Source: UBA5336 sp038745855
GTDB taxonomy: Bacteria > Pseudomonadota > Alphaproteobacteria > Caulobacterales > Hyphomonadaceae
DNA length: 64,000 nucleotides
Direction of reading: 5' to 3'
NCBI GenBank assembly: GCA_038745855.1
Contig: JBCDLC010000001.1
Span: 62,001 to 126,000 of the forward strand
Below are positions 1 to 9,442 of the stretch, piece after piece (position 1 is the first letter of the stretch; every line of letters begins with the position of its first letter). The position numbers and the translations under genes are program-made. The notes beneath the pieces were generated by a model, which did no database searches, was not told the origin of the DNA, and saw only the letters and a program-made list of their open reading frames with translations.

Positions 1-1215
1 ATCGTCATCAATCGCGGCGGCCGTGGCCTCGGGATTATCGTTGTAGCCAAGCATCACGCTGTAGGCCCGAGCGCAGATTTCGCCCTGTTCGCCAACCGGC
101 ATGACCGCTGAGGTCCCCGGGTCGCGAATGGAAATTTCGGTATGGGCGCTGGGCTGACCGATGGTTTCCGTAAGGTCTTCAAGGGTATCCTCATACCATG
201 CCTGGGTCAGCACCGGCGACGTTTCTGTCTGGCCATAAACGATCTGGATTGGCGCGCCGAACACCGCTTGCGCATCGCGGCAGAGCTGGGGCGCTACCAT
301 CGACCCACCGGACATCATACGCTTGACAGAGGTCATGTCTCGGCCCGACTTCCGAACCTCTTCTATCAGAGCGACCAGCATTGTCGGTACTCCGAGGATG
401 AAGCGCGTCTTCTCTCGCTCGATAACGCGCACAATCATCTCAGGGTCGAACATTGGCGCCAGCAGCATAGTGCCGCCGATGCCGAGCCCACCGAGAACGA
501 GGATGGCACAGCCCGTCGTGTGGAATAGGGGCATGTTATGCGCGAAAACATCACCTGGCCGCATGCCGGCGCGAGTCATCGTGTCGATCCCGTTCCTGAC
601 GAGACCGTTGTGGTGCAACAGGGCACCCTTGGGAAAGCCCGTTGTTCCTGATGTATACTGGATCTGAATAGGATCACTGGGCTTGGGATCCCGGAGCTGT
701 CCGGTGTCTTCGCCCGTAAACAAGGCCCCATGATCCGACAGCAGGATCCTGTGTTCGATTGCTGGTACTTCGTCGCAAACTGCGTCGGCGATCTCTTTCA
801 TGGGATTGCCGCGAAAATCAGCGACATAGTAAATCGCTTCCGATCGGGATTGCTCCAACACGTATTTCAGCTCGCGCTTCTGATAGGCCGGGTTCACCGT
901 CACCAGCGTTACGCCTGCAAGGCCGCAGGCGAGTTCCAACAGCACCCATTCGGGCACGTTATTCGCGTAAACCGCGACTCGCGCTCCCTCCGCATGCCGG
1001 CTCGCCAAGGCCCGCGCCAGCCTCTCACTCTCGGCAAGAAGCGTTCGGTAAGTCCATGTGCGGGCGATATCGCCAGAGTATGACAGTTCCTTCAGTGCGG
1101 GCTGGTCCGGCGCGCGCGTTGCCGCTTCACGGAGCATTGCGCCAATCGTAAGAGGCACTGGTTCGGGCCCGCCCTGCGCTGGAAAGTAGGACTCCGTCAG
1201 ATTGACTGCATACAT
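1..1215 (-). CDS. Acyl-CoA ligase (AMP-binding enzyme), C-terminus cut by window edge
   Basis: This enzyme would activate a fatty or other carboxylic acid with ATP and join it to CoA in the cytoplasm. I translated 405 codons leftward from the ATG at 1215; the reading frame is open to the window edge, so the C-terminal domain is missing here. The P-loop-like AMP-binding motif YTSGTTGFPKG is at residues 187-197 and the adenine-site motif YGQTE at 327-331. Both are hallmarks of the ANL superfamily. A strong Shine-Dalgarno (GGAGG, 6 nt spacing) supports the start. Overall it resembles medium/long-chain FadD-like ligases; the acyl substrate cannot be told from sequence alone. Confidence 0.93.
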   Translation of the reverse strand, partial: MYAVNLTESYFPAQGGPEPVPLTIGAMLREAATRAPDQPALKELSYSGDIARTWTYRTLLAESERLARALASRHAEGARVAVYANNVPEWVLLELACGLAGVTLVTVNPAYQKRELKYVLEQSRSEAIYYVADFRGNPMKEIADAVCDEVPAIEHRILLSDHGALFTGEDTGQLRDPKPSDPIQIQYTSGTTGFPKGALLHHNGLVRNGIDTMTRAGMRPGDVFAHNMPLFHTTGCAILVLGGLGIGGTMLLAPMFDPEMIVRVIEREKTRFILGVPTMLVALIEEVRKSGRDMTSVKRMMSGGSMVAPQLCRDAQAVFGAPIQIVYGQTETSPVLTQAWYEDTLEDLTETIGQPSAHTEISIRDPGTSAVMPVGEQGEICARAYSVMLGYNDNPEATAAAIDDD

Positions 1216-1332
1216 GTTTGCCTCCGTCCGGCTCTTTCCGATGCACTCCACTCGATCAGCTAAGCATACTGCAGCGTTGGATCGTCAACGGAAAGGCACC
1301 ACGGCCCGTCCGATCGTCCTCAGCAGTTAAGC

Positions 1333-2436
1333 CTATCGCTTGAGTGCAAGATTGGCCGCCTTCAGAAATACGCTTGGCAGGGCATCCAGGGCATCTTCAA
1401 CTTGCCAAAGGAATGTGCCGCACGGATCGACTGTCTCCGCCCGCCAGACGTCCAGCGTCAGGTCGAAATGAGTAAACACATGTCGCACCTCGCCCACACG
1501 ATCCCAAACAGTTGCATACGGGAATTCCGGCATGGGCCCCGGCGCCTCGGACCATGCGCCGCATGGTAGCCCCAGCATACCTCCGAGCAGCCCCTTTTCC
1601 GGCCGTTGCTCGACCGCGATCTTGCCTCCTGAACGCAGGACGTAGACATGCCCGCGGCGCTTTGGTTTCGGCGGTTTCTTTGACTTGATGGGATAACGCT
1701 CCGGAACGCCCTCGGCTCGCGCAGCGCATGCGGTCGAGACCGGGCATTTAAGGCAATTGGGTCGTTTCGGTGTGCAGACCGTCGCGCCGAGATCCATAAG
1801 CGCCTCGGCAAACTCACCCGGCCTGCAAGACGGCACCAACGTCTCAACTGTTTCATCAATCGTCTTTTTCGCTGTCTTCCATTCGCCCTTCAGCGCCAAC
1901 TGCCGGGCAAAAACACGGTCCACATTTCCGTCAACGGCGGCGGCGCGCTGACCAAATGCGATCGCTGCAATCGCGCCCGAGGTGTAGGCGCCGATACCCG
2001 GTAACCCCTTGAGCGCCGCCTGCGTCTCCGGAAACGCTCCGCGCTCCGCTATAACGCGGGCACATTTCAACAGGTTTCGTGCCCGCGCATAATACCCCAG
2101 CCCGGCCCAGGCCGCCATCACTTCAGCATCGTCTGCGGCTGCGAGCGCTTCGACCGTCGGCCACCGTTGCGTAAAGTCGATAAAGTACCGCGTCGCGTGC
2201 GCCACGGTAGTTTGTTGCAGCATGATTTCAGACAGCCAAACCCTGTACGGGTCAGCCCTTTCACCCTTGGCCCGCGCCGCCGGTCCGATACGCCAGGGCA
2301 AATCACGCGCATGCCGATCATACCAATCCAGCAGCGTTGCAACGAAACCGGTCGCCACGTCTTGGGCGTTAGGGTTTCGGAAAGGTTTTGGGCGTGGGTA
2401 TGCGGCCAACACGACTCTCCTTAGCGCGCTGATCAT
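1333..2436 (-). CDS. mutY: A/G-specific adenine DNA glycosylase
   Basis: MutY removes adenine mispaired with 8-oxoguanine or guanine in base-excision repair. With the ATG at 2436 the protein has 367 residues, the normal family length. Visible hallmarks are the catalytic Glu in LSEIMLQQT (E70), a helix-hairpin-helix GLPGIGAYTSGA (144-155), the catalytic Asp in VDGNVDR (D169), the 4Fe-4S cluster Cys pattern C-x6-C-x2-C-x5-C (C221, 228, 231, 237), and a C-terminal NUDIX-like 8-oxoG recognition domain. The MutY core begins only at about residue 27, where a GTG at 2358 is an alternative start. That alternative would leave about 76 bp for promoters between this gene and the divergent dciA-like gene. 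An upstream in-frame extension to 2688 would run through that neighbour and is rejected. Confidence 0.95.
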   Translation of the reverse strand: MISALRRVVLAAYPRPKPFRNPNAQDVATGFVATLLDWYDRHARDLPWRIGPAARAKGERADPYRVWLSEIMLQQTTVAHATRYFIDFTQRWPTVEALAAADDAEVMAAWAGLGYYARARNLLKCARVIAERGAFPETQAALKGLPGIGAYTSGAIAAIAFGQRAAAVDGNVDRVFARQLALKGEWKTAKKTIDETVETLVPSCRPGEFAEALMDLGATVCTPKRPNCLKCPVSTACAARAEGVPERYPIKSKKPPKPKRRGHVYVLRSGGKIAVEQRPEKGLLGGMLGLPCGAWSEAPGPMPEFPYATVWDRVGEVRHVFTHFDLTLDVWRAETVDPCGTFLWQVEDALDALPSVFLKAANLALKR

Positions 2437-2995
2437 GGTTAAAACACTGTCACTGGATCCTATAGCAGAAGCGAAAGCCCGGGTGGCCCTGCGCCACAAA
2501 CGTGCACAAGGTCTGCGGCCTCCGCCTCCGGGTATAGGATCACTCGCGACCAAACTGGCGCGCACCGCATTGCCCGACAAGGGGTCCGCCATCGACACCA
2601 TAAAGGCACGCTGGGCCGACGCCGTCGGCGGGCCTATCGCAAAATACGCTGTGCCGGCTAAAATCACCCGTTCGGCGTCCGGACGCATCCTCGTGCTGAA
2701 AGTGATCCCCGCTGCCGCCCCGCTTATTCAACACCAGCAAAAGCAGATCATCGAGCGCGTTGCTCTGGCCGGTGCCGGTCAGTTCGATGGTATTCGACTC
2801 GTTCAGGGGCCGCTCACCGACACAGCGGTTCCTGAGCCGCGCAAGAAACGGGCACTTACGGCCGATGAACTGAGGTGGCTCAGCGACAGCGTGAAGGCCA
2901 TCGATGATCTGGCATTGCGCGCGGCAACTGTTTCCCTTGGCAAGGCTATGCTATCGGCAAGCGAGCCCGAGACGAAAACGGCACGGCGCGCCTAG
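2435..2995 (+). CDS. DciA-like DUF721 protein (predicted replicative helicase loader)
   Basis: The 186-residue protein has a central domain (about residues 40-120) typical of DUF721/DciA: IKARWADAVGG, then PAKI and the strand-rich GRILVLKV segment followed by a helix ending EQ/QKQIIERV. DciA family proteins help load the replicative helicase DnaB in bacteria that lack DnaC. In alphaproteobacteria DUF721 genes are commonly placed next to mutY and a DsbA-like gene, as here. The ATG at 2435 overlaps the mutY ATG on the other strand. The longer in-frame start at 2222 would lie inside mutY and adds only low-complexity sequence. Function is inferred from the family. Confidence 0.8.
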   Translation: MVKTLSLDPIAEAKARVALRHKRAQGLRPPPPGIGSLATKLARTALPDKGSAIDTIKARWADAVGGPIAKYAVPAKITRSASGRILVLKVIPAAAPLIQHQQKQIIERVALAGAGQFDGIRLVQGPLTDTAVPEPRKKRALTADELRWLSDSVKAIDDLALRAATVSLGKAMLSASEPETKTARRA

Positions 2996-3052
2996 GCACT
3001 GTTCCGTTAACTGTCTGGAAACCATCCGACCGCAGTTTGTTAAGGAAACACC

Positions 3053-3808
3053 ATGCAACTGTTAACCTTTTCACGCCGCTCCACCCTCGCCGTCATGGCG
3101 TTTGGTCTGCTCGCCGCCTGCGGAAGCGCCAACGGGGATAGCACGCCCGCCACGGCTGGGCCGGCACTGAATGACATGGTGCTCGGCGATCCGGATGCTC
3201 CGGTCACCCTGATTGAGTACGCTTCCGTCACATGTGGCGCATGCTATCAATTTCACCGAGACGTCGTTCCCAACATCGTTGAGCGCTTCATCGAGCCGGG
3301 CGATGTCAAATTCATTTTCCGAGAGTTTCCAACGCCGCCAGCCAACGTTGCGGTTGCCGGATTTGCAATCGCCCGATGCGCGGGGCCTGACAAGTATTTC
3401 GACGTCATCGATGATCTGTTCGATTCCCAGCAAGGAATTATCGAAGCCGCTCGTATTGGCGCTGTCCGGCCCGCCCTCGAGGCCGTCGCTGCACGCCATG
3501 GGATTGAGGGTGCGGAAGCCTTTGATGCATGCCTTGCCGACCGGGACATTCGCCAGGCCATTGCCGACACTGTGCTCGGCGGCGAAGAATTTGGCGTCTC
3601 GTCCACGCCTACGCTCATACTCCAGGGGGAAGTCCTGCCGAGCACCATGCAATCACGAACCCCCGAGGGACTTTCCAGTCTTATCGAAGCAGAGCTTGCG
3701 GCCCTCGGCCGGACGGTGACATCGGCCGAATCCGATAACACTTCCACAGATAGCGAGGACGCGGTCTCATCCGAGAATGCCGACGCCGCTGCGGACGCCG
3801 ATAACTGA
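3053..3808 (+). CDS. DsbA-family thioredoxin-fold lipoprotein
   Basis: This 251-residue protein is predicted to be an envelope thiol:disulfide oxidoreductase. It has an N-terminal signal with a lipobox (LAAC, Cys23), so it is probably lipid-anchored. The thioredoxin-fold DSBA domain carries the redox motif CGAC (C61, C64) and a cis-Pro segment SSTPT late in the domain. The last 30 residues are acidic and Ser-rich without an obvious fold. It sits 57 bp after the DUF721 gene and 14 bp before smc, so it may be cotranscribed with them. It resembles the BdbD/DsbA thioredoxin_4 proteins more than E. coli DsbA. Confidence 0.9.
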   Translation: MQLLTFSRRSTLAVMAFGLLAACGSANGDSTPATAGPALNDMVLGDPDAPVTLIEYASVTCGACYQFHRDVVPNIVERFIEPGDVKFIFREFPTPPANVAVAGFAIARCAGPDKYFDVIDDLFDSQQGIIEAARIGAVRPALEAVAARHGIEGAEAFDACLADRDIRQAIADTVLGGEEFGVSSTPTLILQGEVLPSTMQSRTPEGLSSLIEAELAALGRTVTSAESDNTSTDSEDAVSSENADAAADADN

Positions 3809-3822
3809 ACCCTGGAGCCGGT

Positions 3823-6800
3823 ATGCACATCACCCAACTGCGCATCGCCGGATTCAAATCCTTTGTGGATCCACAGGACCTGCTCATCGAGCCAGGTCTT
3901 ACTGGGATTGTAGGGCCAAATGGGTGCGGAAAGTCCAATCTGTTGGAAGCCTTGCGCTGGGCCATGGGCGCGTCCTCTGCGCGAGCCATGCGCGGCGGCG
4001 AGATGGACGATCTCATCTTCTCAGGCGCAGAAGGTCGCCCTGCCCGCGAAAGCGCTGAGGTCACCCTCGTCATCGACAACACCAAGCGCCAAGCGCCTGC
4101 AGAGTTCAATGCGTCCGATACGTTGGAAGTACTGCGGAAACTTAAACGCGGCTCGGGCTCTACGTACAAGCTCAATGGACGCACCGTCCGAGGCAAGGAC
4201 ATCCAACTCCTGTTTGCCGACGCGTCGACCGGGGCCAACTCGCCTGCCCTCGTACGCCAAGGTCAGATATCGGAGTTGATTGGCTCCAAACCCCAGAACC
4301 GTCGCCGTATCCTTGAGGAAGCGGCCGGTATTTCGGGGCTCAACACGCGCCGCCACGAGGCCGAGTTGAAGCTCCGCGGAGCAGAGACCAATCTGGAGCG
4401 CCTGAGCGAAGTTTCGGCCGAGGTGGAGCGCCAGCTTGAAAGCCTCAAGCGCCAAGCCCGGAAAGCGCGCAAATACAGGGCTTTAAGCGATGAAATCGCA
4501 GCGCTTGAAGCATATGTCGCCCATATGAAATGGGAACATGCGGAAGCGCAGGTCCGAGCCGCCAGAGACACGCTCGACGCGACCAAGGCAGACGTCGAAC
4601 GGACAACACGCGACGCCGCTATCGCCGAAACCGAGCGCCTTAAGGCCAGCGAGGGGATTGAGCCCCTACGGCAGACGCTCGGCATAGCGGGCGCTAAACT
4701 TGGACAGAGCCGGATCGAACTCGCAAAGCTCGAAACTGAGCGCGACACCGCCCAGGATGCCTTTCTCCGCCTCGAAAAGGAGCTTGGTCGGCTCAGCGAA
4801 GATCTGGAGCGTGAAACAGCGACCCGGGCGGAGGCTGAAGCAGCAGCCGCGCAATCCAGGGATGCTCTTGCTGCCCTTCCAACCGAAGACGCCAGCCAAG
4901 CAGAAGCACAAGAAGCGCTCGCCCGAGAGGCGCTGTCGGCCGCACAAGAGAAGCTTGCAGCGGCGCAGACGAAAGCAGATCTGGCTCAATCCCAATTGGC
5001 AGAAGCCAAAGCCCGGCAGGAAGCAGCACGTGCAAACGTCGAGGCCGCCGAAAAGCGCCGGGATCAACTCGACCGGCAACTACACCAGTACGAGAACGAG
5101 CTAAACGCCCTGCCCGCCCCCGCGGTATTGGCGGAAACCCTCTCGGTTGCCCAATTGCGTGAGGCAGAAGCAAAGGCCGCTCTAGACGCCGCCGACGATG
5201 ATGTAGACGCAGCAGAGGCAACGCTCGCAGGCGCTCGAACAGCCGAACAGGACAGCGAACCTGCTCGAGCAGACGCAGAGCAGACCCTGCGCACCCTAGA
5301 GGCTGAGATCAACGGCCTGAAACGGTTGCTTCGAAAAGCGGAAGGGCCAAAGGCGCCGCCCGTTGTAGAGCGTATGCGCACCGAACCTGGCTATGAGAAA
5401 GCCGTCGCCGCCGCGCTTGGTGACGATTTGCAAGCGCCCACCGATACCGCAGCGGCGCTGTATTGGGCGGGTGCCAAGGCCGTATCCCAGTCGCTGCCAG
5501 GCGGAGTGCAACCGCTGACCGCGTACGTTGATGCGCCCGGCGAGCTTGCGGCGCGACTGTCCCAGTGCGGACTGGCGTCGCCCGAAGACGGCCCTCGACT
5601 CGTGTCGGAATTGGCCCCTGGACAGCGCCTTGTATCGACTGAGGGCCATCTTTGGCGATGGGATGGATTTACCCGTACGCCCGACGCCCCGGTCAGCGCT
5701 GCGGAAAGGCTGGAACAGCAAGCGCGGCTGGAGGCGGCCGAAGCGGAGCACCCGGCGATGAGGGCTGCAGCCGAAAAGACCCGGGCGGCCCATACCGACG
5801 CCCGCGAAAACTGCGCCGTCGCAGAAGCTGCGCTGAAAACCGCTCGCTCCAATCTCGCGCCGCTTGCCCAAAGCCTCAGTGATACACGACGCGCCCTCGC
5901 TGCTGCCGAACAGGCCATGGAACGTGCAAGCCTCAAGCGCGAGACTGCCACCGCGAACCTCGCACGCGCCCAAGCCGAGCGGCAAACCGCCGACCAAGCT
6001 GTCCGTGATGCAACGCCCACAGGCGGCTCGATAACAGATTTGTCCGGCCTGCAGGACGCCCTCGAATTGGCGCGCTCGGAACTGTCTTCGGCACGCGAAG
6101 CCGAGACCGAAGCCCGGGGCCGGTTGACAGATCTCACCCGCAACCGGGACGAAGCGCGCAAGCGTCGCGCGGGTTTCGAACGTGACGTTGCGACCTGGCT
6201 CGAACGGATCAACGCCGCTGACGCCCGCCTTGCCAGGCTTGCGGAACGCCGGCGCACCGCGCTCCAGGAAGCACAATCAGCCCGCCAACGCCCCGAAGCA
6301 CTCGCCGTCGACATCCACGGTCTGCAAGCCCGCGTCGACCAACTGGAGGAACAACGCAAAACTGCCGCCGACGCCCTCGCGGAGAAAGAACGCGCTCAGC
6401 GCGACGCCGACAGCCATGCACGGGAAACGGCAAACGCCGCAGCCAAGACCCGTGAAAACCTGGCAACCACGAAGGTCCGGCTTGAAACAGCTGAAGGTAA
6501 GCTCGACGAGCTTGTGGTTCTCGCTCGGGAAGCGTTTGAACGGACACCCCAGGGTCTTCTCACTCTGGCCAAGCCCGGACTGGACGATGAGGTGCTTGAT
6601 GCCCTGGACCAAAGAGAAGCCGAACAACGCGCCATGCTCCTGCGCCGCGACCGGGATGCACTCGGCGGCGTGAACCAGAACGCGGAAACCGAAGCTGAAG
6701 AACTCGCAGAACGGCTCGGTGGTCAGGCTATCGAAAAGGAAGATCTCACGGGCGCGATCGCGAAGCTTAGGGAAGGGGTCGATAAACTGAATGCCGAAGG

Positions 6801-7287
6801 ACGCGAGCGTCTCATTCGCGCCTTCGATGCGGTCAACGAGCACTTCAAGGCCCTGTTTACGGCCCTCTTCCAGGGTGGCCAGGCGGAACTCCGTCTGGTC
6901 GACGCCGACGACCCCCTGAATGCGGGGCTGGAAATCATGGCTCAGCCGCCGGGCAAGAAACTCGGCACACTCGCCCTCATGTCTGGAGGCGAGCAAGCGC
7001 TTACCGCCGCGGCGTTGATTTTCGCCGTGTTCCTCTCCCGCCCAGCACCCATCTGCGTGCTCGACGAGGTGGACGCTCCCCTCGACGACGCCAATGTTGA
7101 CCGCTTCTGCCGTATGCTAGACGAGATGCGCTCGCGCACCGATACGCGCTTCGTCGTGATCACACACAATCCGGTCACCATGAGCCGGATGGATCGCCTC
7201 TTCGGGGTAACGATGCGGGAGAAAGGCGTTTCCAAGCTCGTCTCGGTTGACCTTGGCGCCGCTGAGGAATTGGTTGCGGCAGAATAG
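3823..7287 (+). CDS. smc: Chromosome partition protein SMC
   Basis: The 1154-residue SMC ATPase organises and helps segregate the chromosome together with ScpA/ScpB, neither of which is in this window. The N-terminal head has Walker A GPNGCGKSN (31-39). Long Ala/Glu/Arg-rich coiled coils flank a hinge domain at roughly 505-640. The C-terminal head carries the ABC signature LMSGGEQAL and Walker B ICVLDEVDAPLDD. The length is typical. The start is supported by the conserved first strand (MHITQLRIAGFKSF). It is the last gene before the ATP synthase F0 genes, whose atpI begins 6 bp after its stop. Confidence 0.98.
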   Translation: MHITQLRIAGFKSFVDPQDLLIEPGLTGIVGPNGCGKSNLLEALRWAMGASSARAMRGGEMDDLIFSGAEGRPARESAEVTLVIDNTKRQAPAEFNASDTLEVLRKLKRGSGSTYKLNGRTVRGKDIQLLFADASTGANSPALVRQGQISELIGSKPQNRRRILEEAAGISGLNTRRHEAELKLRGAETNLERLSEVSAEVERQLESLKRQARKARKYRALSDEIAALEAYVAHMKWEHAEAQVRAARDTLDATKADVERTTRDAAIAETERLKASEGIEPLRQTLGIAGAKLGQSRIELAKLETERDTAQDAFLRLEKELGRLSEDLERETATRAEAEAAAAQSRDALAALPTEDASQAEAQEALAREALSAAQEKLAAAQTKADLAQSQLAEAKARQEAARANVEAAEKRRDQLDRQLHQYENELNALPAPAVLAETLSVAQLREAEAKAALDAADDDVDAAEATLAGARTAEQDSEPARADAEQTLRTLEAEINGLKRLLRKAEGPKAPPVVERMRTEPGYEKAVAAALGDDLQAPTDTAAALYWAGAKAVSQSLPGGVQPLTAYVDAPGELAARLSQCGLASPEDGPRLVSELAPGQRLVSTEGHLWRWDGFTRTPDAPVSAAERLEQQARLEAAEAEHPAMRAAAEKTRAAHTDARENCAVAEAALKTARSNLAPLAQSLSDTRRALAAAEQAMERASLKRETATANLARAQAERQTADQAVRDATPTGGSITDLSGLQDALELARSELSSAREAETEARGRLTDLTRNRDEARKRRAGFERDVATWLERINAADARLARLAERRRTALQEAQSARQRPEALAVDIHGLQARVDQLEEQRKTAADALAEKERAQRDADSHARETANAAAKTRENLATTKVRLETAEGKLDELVVLAREAFERTPQGLLTLAKPGLDDEVLDALDQREAEQRAMLLRRDRDALGGVNQNAETEAEELAERLGGQAIEKEDLTGAIAKLREGVDKLNAEGRERLIRAFDAVNEHFKALFTALFQGGQAELRLVDADDPLNAGLEIMAQPPGKKLGTLALMSGGEQALTAAALIFAVFLSRPAPICVLDEVDAPLDDANVDRFCRMLDEMRSRTDTRFVVITHNPVTMSRMDRLFGVTMREKGVSKLVSVDLGAAEELVAAE

Positions 7288-7293
7288 CACGCC

Positions 7294-7614
7294 ATGGCCG
7301 ATCCAGACGACCTGAAACGACGGATTGAAGCGGCCCACGACGCACAGAAGCCCAAACAGCTAGCGGATACCACAACTGAAACCGCGTCCAGCGCCGCTGC
7401 AGCGCTTGGGCACAGTGTAGGGCTTGTCGTTGCTCTGGTCCTCGGCGCAGGGATTGGTCACTTCATTGACACAGCCCTCGGAACTGCGCCATTGGCCCTC
7501 TTGATTTTCCTCGTATTCGGCGCGATTGCCGGGTTCTTGAACATTATCCGGGCTGGACAGCAAATGGCCGCCAAAGCGGCCGCCAAGCAGGGTTCCGACC
7601 AGGCAGACACTTAG
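7294..7614 (+). CDS. atpI: F0F1 ATP synthase assembly protein AtpI
   Basis: A 106-residue membrane protein with a charged N-terminal segment and two hydrophobic helices (about residues 45-66 and 72-92). AtpI proteins assist assembly of the c-ring and head the F0 operon in many bacteria. It starts 6 bp after the smc stop and lies 17 bp before atpB. Position and size fit the alphaproteobacterial AtpI family; the sequence itself is weakly conserved. Confidence 0.88.
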   Translation: MADPDDLKRRIEAAHDAQKPKQLADTTTETASSAAAALGHSVGLVVALVLGAGIGHFIDTALGTAPLALLIFLVFGAIAGFLNIIRAGQQMAAKAAAKQGSDQADT

Positions 7615-7631
7615 AGCGAGCGGGCGAGCAC

Positions 7632-8411
7632 ATGGCGTTACTCGGGATGGCAGAAGGCGGTGGGATCGATCCGATCTCGCAGTTCAACATCTACCGGCGT
7701 ACTGAAAACTGGGCCATCGGTGGATGGAACGTGGACATCACCAACGCCACGCTCTTCATGTTTCTGGCTGCGGCCATCATCATCGGCTTCTTCTGGATGG
7801 CTTCAAACCGTGGCGCCCTGGTGCCTGACCGGCTCCAGTCTGCTGGGGAAATAAGTTACGAATTCGTTGCGAACATGATCCGGTCAACGGCGGGCGAGGA
7901 CGGGCTCAAGTACTTCCCATTCGTCTTTACGCTCTTCTTCTTCATCCTGGCAGCCAACTACATCGGCATGTTTCCATACGCCCACACGACGACCAGCCAC
8001 ATCGTCGTGACGGGCGTTCTCGGTATGGCCGTCTTCCTCCTCGTGACGATCATCGGATTTGCAAAGAATGGGGCCGGCTTCCTCAAGCTCTTTGCGCCAT
8101 CGGGCGTGCCGGTTTTCGTTCTACCCTTGCTGATCCCGATTGAAATCATCTCGTACTTTGCGCGGCCGCTCACGCTCGCCTTCCGGCTCTTTGCGAACAT
8201 GCTGGCGGGCCATATCATGCTGAAACTGCTGGTCAGCTTCGCCGCGATGATGGCCGGCGCAGGACTCGTGGGGCTTGTTGGCACGGCCTTCACCATGGTG
8301 ATTGCGGTAGCCATTACGGCGTTGGAAATGCTGGTGGCGTTCCTTCAGGCCTACGTTTTTGCCATTCTCACCTGCGTCTATCTTTCGGACGCCCTTCACC
8401 CCCATCACTAG
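7632..8411 (+). CDS. atpB: ATP synthase F0 subunit a
   Basis: The 259-residue subunit a forms the stator half-channels for protons against the c-ring. It has several transmembrane helices and the conserved segment SYFARPLTLAFRLFANMLAGH (the printed run is at the C-terminal half), which contains the essential Arg facing the c-subunit carboxylate. The C-terminal helix ends with the usual ILTCVYLSDALH. It follows atpI directly and precedes atpE by 126 bp. The F1 genes are not in this window, which is the normal alphaproteobacterial split. Confidence 0.97.
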   Translation: MALLGMAEGGGIDPISQFNIYRRTENWAIGGWNVDITNATLFMFLAAAIIIGFFWMASNRGALVPDRLQSAGEISYEFVANMIRSTAGEDGLKYFPFVFTLFFFILAANYIGMFPYAHTTTSHIVVTGVLGMAVFLLVTIIGFAKNGAGFLKLFAPSGVPVFVLPLLIPIEIISYFARPLTLAFRLFANMLAGHIMLKLLVSFAAMMAGAGLVGLVGTAFTMVIAVAITALEMLVAFLQAYVFAILTCVYLSDALHPHH

Positions 8412-8537
8412 TCTAGTCTTCGTCCATCACCGCCTGCGGCGATAAAGGTTGCAGCCGGTGCTTGACCCAGCCCACCGAACAGGCTTCGAGAACCCCATCT
8501 GAATTCTTGGAAAGCTTCCGAAACAGGAGAACATCCC

Positions 8538-8774
8538 ATGGAAGGCGATATCGCACTCGGCATGAAATACATCGGCGCCGGCCTCGCAACGATTGGGGCC
8601 ATCGGTGCCGCCATCGGTGTTGGCAACATCTTCGGTAGCTTCCTCGACGGCGCGCTCCGCAATCCATCCGCCGCAGCCGCACAGACGGGCAACCTCTTCG
8701 TGGGTGCCGCCCTTGCTGAAGCCCTGGGCCTGTTCTCCATCGTGTTGGGCTTCCTCATTCTCTTCGCTGCGTAG
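8538..8774 (+). CDS. atpE: ATP synthase F0 subunit c
   Basis: A 78-residue hairpin protein with two transmembrane helices. The polar loop RNP (residues 41-43) and the proton-carrying Glu61 in GAALAEALGLF are present. The GxGxG-like helix-packing pattern in helix 1 (GAGLATIGAIGAAIGVG) is visible. A clear Shine-Dalgarno (AGGAGA) precedes the ATG. The 126-bp gap after atpB fits the higher c-subunit expression needed for a ring, but I saw no specific element there. Confidence 0.97.
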   Translation: MEGDIALGMKYIGAGLATIGAIGAAIGVGNIFGSFLDGALRNPSAAAAQTGNLFVGAALAEALGLFSIVLGFLILFAA

Positions 8775-8890
8775 CGCGATAAGGGACCGGGCAGCGCTCA
8801 AACGAGACAACCGGTCCTGCAAACAGATACCGGCGGCTGGCATCGCCGGTATTAAACATAAACGCGACACCAACGACCTGGAGACCGGGT

Positions 8891-9433
8891 ATGATCCTGG
8901 CACTGCTCGCAGAGACCTCAGCCTCAGGTGACAAATCAGAGGCTGCTTTTCCGCCCTTCGACCCTTGGCATTGGCCATCCCAGGCGTTCTGGCTCATCGT
9001 GACGTTTGGCCTGCTGTACCTCGTCCTCTCTCGTGCGATACTGCCTAAGTTTGCGACCACCATTGAGCGGCGTGGCAATCAGATTGCGAACGACTTGGAC
9101 GAGGCGGCCAATCTGAACGAACAGGCGGCAGAAGCCAATCAAGCCCTGGAACTGGAACTCGCGAATGCCCGCGTAAAGGCCCGCGCGACGGCAGTGGATG
9201 CGCAATCTGAGATGGAGGCGGAAATTGCCTCTGAGTCGGCGAAAGTCGAGGCCGCACTCGAGCGGCAAATGGCTGAGGCGGCCGAGAAAATCGATGCGCT
9301 TCGCACAGAAGCCATGTCGAATGTCGAAACCATAGCCGCCGAAACCGCCCAAGCCATGGCCGCGCGTCTCGGCTTGAAGGCTACGGCGAAGGCTGCGAAG
9401 TCCGCGGTCAAATCCGCGCTCAGCCAATCCTAG
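8891..9433 (+). CDS. atpF': ATP synthase F0 subunit b' (peripheral stalk)
   Basis: A 180-residue peripheral stalk subunit. A Pro/Trp-rich lead (FPPFDPWHWPSQ) precedes the single membrane helix (about residues 32-52), followed by a long Ala/Glu-rich coiled coil. This first of two b-type genes is the b' form, longer at its N-terminus. GGAG sits 9 nt before the ATG. The paralogue atpF follows 9 bp later. Alphaproteobacteria and phototrophs commonly use such b/b' heterodimers. Confidence 0.93.
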   Translation: MILALLAETSASGDKSEAAFPPFDPWHWPSQAFWLIVTFGLLYLVLSRAILPKFATTIERRGNQIANDLDEAANLNEQAAEANQALELELANARVKARATAVDAQSEMEAEIASESAKVEAALERQMAEAAEKIDALRTEAMSNVETIAAETAQAMAARLGLKATAKAAKSAVKSALSQS

Positions 9434-9442
9434 GAGCGCACG

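Noticed and set aside
2436..2688. N-terminal extension of mutY to 2688
   Set aside because: It would run antisense through the DUF721 gene, adds no MutY-like sequence, and the family length is met from 2436 (or 2358).
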